Source: Desulfuromonas sp.
Lineage (GTDB): Bacteria; Desulfobacterota; Desulfuromonadia; Desulfuromonadales; Trichloromonadaceae
Length of the DNA: 7,491 nt
Direction: 5' to 3'
NCBI GenBank assembly: GCA_030145265.1
Contig: JAQYWA010000094.1
Location: 1-7,491 of the forward strand
Of this stretch, positions 1 to 6,333 are shown piece by piece. A program made the position numbers and the translations under genes. How positions within the stretch are numbered: position 1 is the first letter of the stretch; each line of letters starts with the position of its first letter. The notes under the pieces are model-generated. The model made no database searches. It was not told the origin of the DNA and saw only the letters and a program-made list of their open reading frames with translations.

Positions 1-339
1 CCGGATACCCTTGCCGAAGTCCGTCGGTTGCTGGCCCATCCGGCGTTCAATATCCGCAATCCCAACAAGGTCCGGTCCCTGATCGGCGTTTTCTGCCAGG
101 GGAACCCGGCTCGCTTTCACGACCCTTGCGGGGAGGGCTACAGCTTTGCCGGCGACCAGGTGCTTACCCTCGATCCGTTCAACCCCCAGGTGGCGGCCCG
201 TCTGCTCAGCGCCCTTAGCCGCTGGCGGCGTTTTGATCCGGTCCGTCAGGAACTGATGAAGGCGCAGCTGCGGCGCATCCTCGATGCGCCCGGACTGTCG
301 CCGGACTGCTACGAAATCGCTTCGAAAAGCTTGGCGTAA
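1..339 (+). CDS. pepN: aminopeptidase N, C-terminal end (5' truncated by window)
   Basis: This is the last 112 codons of a gene that begins before the window; frame 1 is open from base 1 to the TAA at 337-339. The translation contains [12 protein letters not shown] followed by NPARFH, then NPQVAARLL, a RRFDPVRQ segment and a terminal YEIASKSLA. These match my recollection of the C-terminal helical domain of E. coli-type PepN, a zinc M1-family aminopeptidase of the cytoplasm that removes N-terminal residues from peptides. The catalytic HExxH zinc domain lies upstream and cannot be seen here, so activity cannot be judged. The C-terminus looks intact. The next gene starts 25 bases downstream with its own ribosome binding site and is probably co-transcribed. 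Identification is from remembered family sequence, not a search. Confidence 0.88.
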   Translation, partial: PDTLAEVRRLLAHPAFNIRNPNKVRSLIGVFCQGNPARFHDPCGEGYSFAGDQVLTLDPFNPQVAARLLSALSRWRRFDPVRQELMKAQLRRILDAPGLSPDCYEIASKSLA

Positions 340-364
340 TTTCAGCTGGAAATATAGGTGAACG

Positions 365-1243
365 ATGAATGATGAAGTACTGATTGTCGGTTGCGGCGAT
401 ATCGGGCAGCGGGTGGCCCGGCTGCTTATGGCGTCCGGCCGCGACGTGACTGGTCTGATCCGCTCGGAGGAGAGCGCGGCACCCCTGGCCGAGGCCGGCA
501 TCCGCTCGCTGGTGGCCAATCTCAACGATCCCGATGACCTGCAGAAACTTCCCGGCGCTGGGGGCCTGGTCTTTTATTTTGCGCCACCCCCCGGGGGCGG
601 CATCACCGATCCCAAGGTGCGCACCTTTTGCGCGGCGACGACCGGCGCCAATGCGCCGAAGCGGCTGGTTTACATCAGCACCAGCGGGGTGTACGGCGAC
701 TGCGGCGGCGCGCTGGTGACCGAGGAAACCCCGGCCAATCCGCAGACCTCTCGGGCCAAACGGCGCTACGATGCCGAGCAGACCCTGCAGCAGTGGGGAG
801 AGGCTCAGGGGGTCGAGGTGATCATCCTGCGGGTCACCGGGATCTACGGTCCCGGTCGGATCCCGGTCTTCCGGCTGCAGGACGGGCATCCACTGCTGCG
901 TCTCGAGGAGTCGCCGCCGACCAACCGGATTCATGCCGACGACTTCGCCCAGGTCTGCGTGGCCGCCGCCGAAAAGGGCGCAGCCGGGGAGATCTTCAAC
1001 GTCAGCGATGGTCAGCCCGGCACCATGACCGAGTATTTCCTGGCCATCGCCGAATGGGTCGGACTGCCGCGTCCGCCGCAGATCTCCATGGATGAGGCTA
1101 AAAAGGTGATGACGCCACTGATGCTGTCGTACCTGACCGAGTCGCGGCGGATGGACAACCGCCGGATGCTGAGCCGGCTCGGCGTCAAGCTGCGCTACCC
1201 GACCCTGGCCGAGGGGCTCAAGGCAAGTCTGCCCCAGGGGTGA
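365..1243 (+). CDS. atypical extended short-chain dehydrogenase / NAD(P)-dependent epimerase-like protein (YeeZ-type)
   Basis: A 292-residue cytoplasmic protein. A Rossmann dinucleotide-binding motif GCGDIGQR lies at residues 9-16 (GxGxxG, G9/G11/G14). The strand and active-site loop YISTSGVYG lies at 103-111, and RVTGIYGPGR, typical of extended SDR epimerases, at 156-165. A substrate-side segment NRIHADDFA follows at 187-195. By alignment on the trailing AEQ, the usual catalytic YxxxK is replaced by R130-AKR-R134, as in atypical SDRs such as E. coli YeeZ. It may therefore bind NAD(P) without classical sugar-epimerase chemistry. No substrate can be named. The ATG at 365 is chosen because AGGTG at 356-360 precedes it by four bases and the Rossmann motif begins immediately. 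It sits 25 bases after pepN and 4 bases before the DUF2835 gene, which suggests one transcript. Confidence 0.85.
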   Translation: MNDEVLIVGCGDIGQRVARLLMASGRDVTGLIRSEESAAPLAEAGIRSLVANLNDPDDLQKLPGAGGLVFYFAPPPGGGITDPKVRTFCAATTGANAPKRLVYISTSGVYGDCGGALVTEETPANPQTSRAKRRYDAEQTLQQWGEAQGVEVIILRVTGIYGPGRIPVFRLQDGHPLLRLEESPPTNRIHADDFAQVCVAAAEKGAAGEIFNVSDGQPGTMTEYFLAIAEWVGLPRPPQISMDEAKKVMTPLMLSYLTESRRMDNRRMLSRLGVKLRYPTLAEGLKASLPQG

Positions 1244-1247
1244 GCCG

Positions 1248-1472
1248 ATGCGGCAGGTGCGCTTCACCCTGCACATTTCTGCGGATGAGGTGCTTCGTTA
1301 TTATCGCGGGAGCGCTGCCATGGTGGCGGTAACCGCCACCGACGGTACCCGGCTGCGGTTTCCGGCCGGCAGTCTGCGCCGCTTCGTTACCCGCGAGGGG
1401 ATTCACGGGCAATTTTTGATTCGGTTCGACGAAAATAACCGCCTGGTAGAGATCAAGCGAGTGGGCGGATAA
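1248..1472 (+). CDS. DUF2835 family small protein
   Basis: A 74-residue protein of unknown function. Its pattern resembles the DUF2835 family (about 70 residues). It starts with MRQVRFTLHISADEVLRYY, followed by a segment in which a residue-rich strand leads to LRFPAGSLRRFVT (36-48), then GIHGQF (51-56), and ends with a FDENNR strand-turn (60-65). No signal peptide, membrane segment or metal-binding motif is visible, so it is probably cytoplasmic. The ATG is preceded by AGGGGTGA, which overlaps the stop codon of the SDR gene; the four-base gap points to translational coupling. The family is known from Gammaproteobacteria and some Desulfuromonadales; this is recollection, not a search. The TAA at 1470-1472 overlaps a possible hairpin. 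Confidence 0.78.
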   Translation: MRQVRFTLHISADEVLRYYRGSAAMVAVTATDGTRLRFPAGSLRRFVTREGIHGQFLIRFDENNRLVEIKRVGG

Positions 1473-1509
1473 CCCTTTCTTGCTAACAAGTTACGCTGTA
1501 TGGAAGGGT
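1472..1509 (+). repeat. imperfect inverted repeat after the DUF2835 gene (weak hairpin)
   Basis: ACCCTTTC at 1472-1479 pairs with GGAAGGGT at 1502-1509: eight base pairs including one G-U, with a 22-base loop. It starts in the stop codon of the upstream gene, where a terminator would be expected. However, no U-tract follows directly; the nearest T runs are at 1533-1538 and 1547-1553. It may be a weak or non-canonical terminator, an mRNA-stabilising hairpin, or chance. Confidence 0.25.
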
Positions 1510-1696
1510 GAACAATATATGCGGTGTATACATTTTTTGTGTTAAATTTTTTTATTGTGTGGCATTCTGGAGCGCGCTGGGAGAGTGTTGGCGCTACCCG
1601 TTCGCCTGAAATGGCGGTGGATTTCGTCCTGGATTTGACTGAAACGGACAATTGCGGAAGCGGTTGCCCGTGTGACATTTGGATGCTGGAGGTCAA
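1473..1696 (+). promoter_or_regulatory. AT-rich intergenic region, probable promoter/leader of the cytochrome operon
   Basis: A 224-base gap between the DUF2835 gene and the giant cytochrome gene. It is the only gap in the window large enough to hold a promoter for the cytochrome genes. Bases 1511-1560 are strikingly AT-rich (39 of 50 by hand count) in otherwise GC-rich DNA, with T runs at 1533-1538 and 1547-1553 and two copies of TTGTGT at 1537-1542 and 1555-1560. No -35/-10 pair with good spacing is convincing: TATACA at 1527, TTAAAT at 1542 and TATTGT at 1553 are each only partial matches. A sigma-54 site was looked for and not found. If transcription starts in the AT-rich block, the leader is roughly 130-180 bases long. 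Assignment as a promoter region rests on position and composition only. Confidence 0.4.
1688..1692 (+). promoter_or_regulatory. ribosome binding site fixing the start of the giant cytochrome
   Basis: GGAGG lies four bases upstream of the ATG at 1697. The same frame is open back to a TTG at 1679, but that codon lies upstream of this site and would add six residues before a perfectly formed signal peptide. The ATG at 1697 is therefore preferred. Confidence 0.7.
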
Positions 1697-4600
1697 ATGA
1701 AAACTTTGAAATTGATTCTTACATGTCTTTTTTCGGCGATCCTTCTGGCCAGCTCGCTGAGCTGGGCCGAAACCAAGCCCCGGGTTATTCCGCGCGACTG
1801 TATCGACTGTCATGACGAAGAAGGCAATGATCTTGCTGCCTTGGGAGCTGCCCACAAGGAGGTCGGTTGCCGTGGTTGCCATGTCGGCCATCCCCTGGAA
1901 GGGCGCAAGCCTTACTCAGACTGCAGCGAGTGTCATGACCCCGGCGATTCGCCCCATTACAATCTGACCGACTGCGCCTCCTGCCATAATCCCCATAAGC
2001 CGTTGGCTGTCGATTTTTCCAGCCTTGCCTCGGCCAAGACGGTTTGTGCTTCCTGCCACGCCGATCCGGTCAAAATCGAGGAAGGGATTGTCAATCCCCA
2101 CGCCGAACTCGGTTGCAACGAGTGCCATCTGACCCACCGCGACATTCCCCAGTGCGCCAATTGTCACGAACCCCATATCAAGACGATGGTGCAAAAGGAT
2201 TGCGAGAGCTGTCATCCGGCCCATAATCCCAAGTCGGTTCAGCTCAATACCAAGCAACCGGTCGAACTCTGCGTAAGCTGTCACGGCGACCTGGTTCAGC
2301 AAATCAAAAAATCCGGCGGCGCCCACCGCGACATGGGCAATTGCGCCGAGTGTCATCAGCAACATCCGCCGCAACCGGGTAGTCTGCCTGCTTGCGCCGA
2401 CTGCCATGCGCCGAAGGACCAAGCTCATTTTGGCGTGAAAAACTGTGCTTCCTGCCATGATCCTCATGCGCCTATGGGCAAGACCCTGGCCAATATGAAG
2501 AACGTGCGGGAGGCCTGCGTCTCCTGCCATCCCGGCCCGGGACAGCAGATGCAGAAAAATCCCAGTAAGCACGCCAAAGTGGATTGCAACAAGTGCCATC
2601 CGAAACATGCCGAGGCGATGTCCTGCTTCGATTGTCATAAACCGCATAACGAAACCATGACCTACAAAGATTGCCTCGGTTGCCACGCTCCCCATGCGCC
2701 GGCCGCCTTGGCGATCAAGACCGATGTGCCCCCCAGTGCTTGTGCCACTTGCCATGCCGAGACGGTGAAAACCTTCACCGAATCGGGGGCTGCGCACAAA
2801 GAGAAGCTCGGCAACTGCGGCAAATGTCATCCCCAGCACGGCAAGGCGATGTCCTGTCTTGACTGCCATAAGCCGCACAGCAAGTCGATGGTTTACAAAG
2901 ACTGTTTCGCCTGCCATGCCCCCCATGCTCCGGGCGAGGTTCTCTATAAGGCCGACGTGGCCCCGAACCTCTGTGGTGCCTGCCACGGCGAAGTATCCGC
3001 CGCCGTCGTTAAGCAGGGTGGCGCCCATCTGGACGTCGGCTGCGGCGGCTGTCATGAAAAGCACGGCGACATCCCGGCCTGTGCCGATTGTCACGGGCCC
3101 ACCGAGCGGCCGCACTACGCCATCGGCAATTGTGAAGGATGTCATGCTCCCCATACGCCGCTGGCGAAGGCGCTGGCCGATATGAAGGATCCTCTTCCGG
3201 CCTGTTCCTCCTGCCACGGCAGTGTCATTGAAGAATTCAACCGGCACTCCGGTAAGCACAAAGAGGTCGCCTGTCAGGACTGCCACCTGACTCATCCGGC
3301 CAAAGGAGAAAAAGCCAAGGTCGATTGCGGGCTCTGCCACGCTGCGGACGACAAGCCCCATTACGCCCTTAAGGATTGTGCTTCCTGTCATCACGCCCAC
3401 CGTCCGTTGCAACTTGATTTTTCCAAGGTCGGATCGATCAAGGGGGCCTGTCTCAGCTGTCACGAAGGCGTGGTTACGGTCGAACCGGATATCCGTAATC
3501 CTCATGCCAACCTGGCTTGCAATATATGCCACATGACCCACGGCGATGCGCCGCAATGTACCGGCTGCCATGCCTCCCACTCGGAGACCATGGTCGAAGC
3601 CGATTGCCAGAGCTGCCATGCGCCGCATAACCCGCTGTCAATCCGTTACTTTGCTGGCGTATCCGCCGGGCTGTGTGCCGCCTGCCATGACGATATCGTT
3701 GCTGAGTTGGAAAAAAATGGCGAAAGGCATCAGAAGGATGTCGGCTGCTTCCGTTGCCACACCAAACATCCGCCGCAGAAGGATAGTGCTCCGGCGGCCT
3801 GCGTCAGCTGCCATGCTCCGGAAAAGAACGTCCATTTCGCCCTGACAGACTGCAAAGGGTGCCATGCGCCCCATTCCCCGGTGATCAAGCCGCTTTCCGA
3901 AATGAAGGATGTTGGCGCGGCCTGCGTGACCTGCCATTCCCAGGTCAAGGTCGAGATGGATAAAGTGGCCGATGCCCACAGTCAGCAGAATTGCATCGAT
4001 TGCCACGACAAGCACGGATTCCTTCCCGATTGTCTCCAGTGTCACGAAGGCCACAGCGCTGCCATGACCAAGGAGGATTGCCAGAAGTGTCATTCGCCTC
4101 ACGGTCCGTCGGCGGTTCGTTTCGGCCAGGATGTAGCGGCGGACCTCTGCGGGGCTTGTCACGAAGCGCCGACAGCGAAACTGGACAAGAAAGGTGGCGC
4201 CCATAAAGATGTCAGCTGTGCCGGCTGCCATCAGGAACACGCAGCGATACCGGCTTGTGCCGACTGCCATGCGGCGTCCGACAACAGCCATTTTGCCGTG
4301 GCCGATTGCGGTTCCTGCCACGATCCTCACGCTCCTCTGGTAACGGATCTGAGCGAACTGGAGAATGTTCGCCCGGCCTGCGTCTCCTGTCATGATGGAC
4401 CGGGAGAACAGACTTCGGATTTCCCGAGTTTTCATTCGGAACTCGGTTGTAACGAGTGTCATCCGAAACATGGTGAGGCGATGTCCTGCCTCGACTGCCA
4501 TGAGCCCCATACCACGACCATGACCTATGAGGATTGCCTGCGCTGCCATGCTCCTCATAAACCGACCCTGACCGATTTCTCGGGTGGGCCGTCCACCGCT

Positions 4601-6280
4601 CTGTGCGCCGCCTGCCATTCCACCCAGGTGACCGATATCGACAAGCGCGGCGGTGCCCACGGGTCCGATGTCAGCTGTGCCGATTGTCACGGGCGCCATC
4701 CGGGCGTCGGTTGCACCAAATGCCATGCCCAGCATCCCGAAGCCGGGGTGGCGGCCAAAATGTCCTGCGGCAAGTGCCACGCTCCGTCCGAGAAGGCCCA
4801 CTTCGCCTTGGGCGGCTGTGCCAAGTGTCATCCGCCGCACAGCCCGATGGAAATCAATCTGGATGCCTTTGATCCGGTCAAGCCGGCCTGTCTGTCCTGC
4901 CATGCCCCGATCGGTGCCGAGCTGCAGTCAATGCCCAGCAAACACACCGCTCTTGACTGTAAGGAATGTCACCAGGCCCATGGTGAGCATCTCTCGTGCC
5001 TCGATTGCCACGAGCCGCATTCACCTGACATGACCTACGCCGACTGTCTGCGTTGCCATGCGCCGCACAAACCGACGGCGTTCGAATATCCGGAAGATGT
5101 CCCGAGCGGTTTCTGCGCCTCCTGTCACGATGAGCAGGCAGGTCAGATCGACAAGCAAGGATCGGCACATAAAACCGAAATTACCTGTGCCGCCTGTCAT
5201 CCCCAGCACAAACCGAACGGCAAGGAAACCATCCTGAGCTGCCGCACCTGCCACTCGCGGCTGAAGAAGCTTCACTACGCCTCCGAGCCGTGCATGCCCT
5301 GTCACAACCCCCATGCGCCGCTTGAGCTGAATCTGGCAAGCCGCAAGGAAGTCAAGCCGGTCTGCATTTCCTGTCACTCGGTGGTCGGCCGGTTCATGGA
5401 GTTCAACCCCTCCAAGCACTCGGCGGTCGACTGCCAGGAGTGTCACCAGAAGCATGGTGAGTTCAGTGACTGCCTGACCTGTCACGAGCCGCACTCTGCG
5501 GATATGACCTACGCCGACTGTCTGCGTTGCCATTCACCGCATAAACCGACCGATATCGCCTTTGCCCGCGAGGTTAATCCTGCGCATTGTTCGTCCTGTC
5601 ACGGGGACGTGTCGGCCAAGGTCGAAGAAAAAGGTCTGGCTCATAAGACCGAGATCAATTGTGTTTCCTGTCACCAGGCGCATCCGCCCAAAGGCGAGGA
5701 AGTTATCCCCGAGTGCAGTCTGTGTCATGACCCCGGTGAGAGCGACCACTATAAGGTTAAAGGGTGTGTCGATTGTCATGATCCCCATGCGCCTTTCGAA
5801 TTTGATTTCAGCAAGGTCGAAGACTCCAAACCGGCCTGTATGACTTGTCACATCGAGATCGACCAAGCGATGCAGGCTGCTCCGAGCAAGCACCTTGCGG
5901 TGGATTGCAGCCGTTGCCACCCCGATCATGGCGGCAAGAAGTCCTGTGATAGCTGTCATGAGCCGCATTCGGCGGAGATGACCACTCTGGATTGTATGGC
6001 CTGTCATCCGGCCCATACGCCGAATCAGATGAACTTCAAGAAGGACCTGTCCTCTACGTTCTGCACAGCCTGTCATAGCGATGTGGCCGACATGCTGGCG
6101 GCTACCCCGGCCAAACACCGCGAATTGAACTGCATCAGCTGTCATATGGGCGATCACGGTTTCGCTATGGCTTGTACCGATTGCCATGGACAACCGCATG
6201 ATCCGGGATTGCACAGCAAGTTCCCGGATTGTTTGAAATGCCATGAAAATCCCCATGTCCTGGCCAACTGGAGGAATTAG
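1697..6280 (+). CDS. giant secreted multihaem c-type cytochrome, 77 CxxCH motifs
   Basis: A 1527-residue protein. Residues 1-24 form a Sec signal peptide (MKTLK, hydrophobic core, cleavage after SWA24). There is no lipobox, so it is exported as a soluble protein to the periplasm or beyond. From C35 to the CLKCH at C1512, 77 CxxCH haem-c motifs occur, about one per 20 residues, with no other domain. Module starts (first Cys) are 35, 117, 192, 274, 349, 426, 503, 585, 660, 743, 818, 895, 970, 1065, 1140, 1223, 1298, 1381 and 1456. X modules carry CHEPHxxxMTYxDCLRCHAPH; Y modules carry GGAHKDV and CADCHAPxxxxHFA. There are 82 non-motif histidines, enough for bis-His ligation throughout. CHxxH pairs recall NrfB/MtrA-type cytochromes, but no named cytochrome is recognised. 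The inferred role is long-range electron transfer or charge storage. The next cytochrome gene begins at once downstream. The motif count was made by hand. Confidence 0.96.
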   Translation: MKTLKLILTCLFSAILLASSLSWAETKPRVIPRDCIDCHDEEGNDLAALGAAHKEVGCRGCHVGHPLEGRKPYSDCSECHDPGDSPHYNLTDCASCHNPHKPLAVDFSSLASAKTVCASCHADPVKIEEGIVNPHAELGCNECHLTHRDIPQCANCHEPHIKTMVQKDCESCHPAHNPKSVQLNTKQPVELCVSCHGDLVQQIKKSGGAHRDMGNCAECHQQHPPQPGSLPACADCHAPKDQAHFGVKNCASCHDPHAPMGKTLANMKNVREACVSCHPGPGQQMQKNPSKHAKVDCNKCHPKHAEAMSCFDCHKPHNETMTYKDCLGCHAPHAPAALAIKTDVPPSACATCHAETVKTFTESGAAHKEKLGNCGKCHPQHGKAMSCLDCHKPHSKSMVYKDCFACHAPHAPGEVLYKADVAPNLCGACHGEVSAAVVKQGGAHLDVGCGGCHEKHGDIPACADCHGPTERPHYAIGNCEGCHAPHTPLAKALADMKDPLPACSSCHGSVIEEFNRHSGKHKEVACQDCHLTHPAKGEKAKVDCGLCHAADDKPHYALKDCASCHHAHRPLQLDFSKVGSIKGACLSCHEGVVTVEPDIRNPHANLACNICHMTHGDAPQCTGCHASHSETMVEADCQSCHAPHNPLSIRYFAGVSAGLCAACHDDIVAELEKNGERHQKDVGCFRCHTKHPPQKDSAPAACVSCHAPEKNVHFALTDCKGCHAPHSPVIKPLSEMKDVGAACVTCHSQVKVEMDKVADAHSQQNCIDCHDKHGFLPDCLQCHEGHSAAMTKEDCQKCHSPHGPSAVRFGQDVAADLCGACHEAPTAKLDKKGGAHKDVSCAGCHQEHAAIPACADCHAASDNSHFAVADCGSCHDPHAPLVTDLSELENVRPACVSCHDGPGEQTSDFPSFHSELGCNECHPKHGEAMSCLDCHEPHTTTMTYEDCLRCHAPHKPTLTDFSGGPSTALCAACHSTQVTDIDKRGGAHGSDVSCADCHGRHPGVGCTKCHAQHPEAGVAAKMSCGKCHAPSEKAHFALGGCAKCHPPHSPMEINLDAFDPVKPACLSCHAPIGAELQSMPSKHTALDCKECHQAHGEHLSCLDCHEPHSPDMTYADCLRCHAPHKPTAFEYPEDVPSGFCASCHDEQAGQIDKQGSAHKTEITCAACHPQHKPNGKETILSCRTCHSRLKKLHYASEPCMPCHNPHAPLELNLASRKEVKPVCISCHSVVGRFMEFNPSKHSAVDCQECHQKHGEFSDCLTCHEPHSADMTYADCLRCHSPHKPTDIAFAREVNPAHCSSCHGDVSAKVEEKGLAHKTEINCVSCHQAHPPKGEEVIPECSLCHDPGESDHYKVKGCVDCHDPHAPFEFDFSKVEDSKPACMTCHIEIDQAMQAAPSKHLAVDCSRCHPDHGGKKSCDSCHEPHSAEMTTLDCMACHPAHTPNQMNFKKDLSSTFCTACHSDVADMLAATPAKHRELNCISCHMGDHGFAMACTDCHGQPHDPGLHSKFPDCLKCHENPHVLANWRN
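4676..4711 (+). repeat. 36-base in-frame insertion adding one haem motif to module 13
   Basis: Twelve codons, CADCHGRHPGVG, are inserted ahead of the normal second motif (CTKCHAQH) of a Y module. This module is 95 residues long instead of 83 and carries five haems instead of four. The insert brings its own histidine (CHGRH), so the added haem comes with a possible distal ligand. It resembles a short duplication of a CxxCHxxHP unit. The exact borders are a choice, because the flanking motifs are similar. Confidence 0.7.
5030..5059 (+). repeat. 30-base exact direct repeat, copy 1
   Basis: The bases encoding MTYADCLRCH in module 14 are identical, base for base over 30 nt, to 5504-5533 in module 16. 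The copies are one octahaem period (474 nt) apart. Other X modules encode similar residues with different codons, so this pair points to recent duplication or gene conversion. Confidence 0.9.
5504..5533 (+). repeat. 30-base exact direct repeat, copy 2
   Basis: Identical to 5030-5059. Identity stops at the base before the ATG codon (C versus T) and right after the His codon, where Ala (GCG) is replaced by Ser (TCA). Confidence 0.9.
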
Positions 6281-6318
6281 TGATGATCATTCCAGGCCAG
6301 GGGAACCGCTCTGTTGTG

Positions 6319-6324
6319 AAGGAG
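6319..6324 (+). promoter_or_regulatory. ribosome binding site favouring the ATG at 6334 for the 12-haem cytochrome
   Basis: AAGGAG stands nine bases before the ATG at 6334, from which a textbook signal peptide begins. A competing site, GGAGG at 6270-6274, stands eight bases before an in-frame ATG at 6283. That start would put 17 extra, partly charged residues in front of the signal peptide. Confidence 0.6.
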
Positions 6325-6333
6325 AAAATTCGG

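Larger units (their letters stand above)
1799..6244 (+). repeat. tandem tetrahaem-module array with a 474-nt (158-residue) octahaem period
   Basis: The coding repeat inside the giant cytochrome spans the first to the last haem motif. First-Cys positions of successive X modules at 4889, 5363 and 5837 are exactly 474 bases apart, as are those at 3449 and 3923; 2045 to 2516 is 471 and 3923 to 4379 is 456. The span 4379 to 4889 is 510 because of a 36-base insertion. Most copies have diverged at synonymous sites (TGC/TGT and CAC/CAT mixed freely), so the array is old overall with some younger, more similar copies near the 3' end. Confidence 0.9.

Noticed and set aside
215..1276. 353-codon open frame on the minus strand over pepN and the SDR gene
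   Set aside because: It is antisense to two well-supported genes, of low complexity (Arg/Gly/Pro/His rich), with no family resemblance; a common artefact of GC-rich DNA.
1561..1577. Possible sigma-54 promoter starting at TGGCAT
   Set aside because: The -12 GC is one base off the required GG-N10-GC spacing and the TTGC block is absent.
1403..1891. 162-codon open frame on the minus strand across the intergenic gap
   Set aside because: It overlaps the ends of two real genes and its translation shows no domain or signal; the gap is better explained as a regulatory region.
1916..3628. 570-codon open frame on the minus strand inside the giant cytochrome, with others at 3638-4903, 5021-5533, 5534-6256 and 6277-7296
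   Set aside because: They lie in the codon-aligned antisense frame. There TGC/TGT read as Ala/Thr and CAT/CAC as Met/Val, so every CxxCH gives an M/V-A/T-x-x-A/T shadow and stops are rare. The repeated pattern is the cytochrome read backwards; none has a protein signature of its own.
1799..6244. Regularly spaced repeats as a CRISPR array
   Set aside because: The repeats are coding, diverged at third positions, far longer than CRISPR units and explained by haem modules.
6283..6333. Upstream start (ATG at 6283, or GTG at 6280) for the 12-haem cytochrome
   Set aside because: It has a good ribosome binding site but would place 17 or more partly charged residues before a complete signal peptide. 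The ATG at 6334 has its own AAGGAG site. Not fully excluded.
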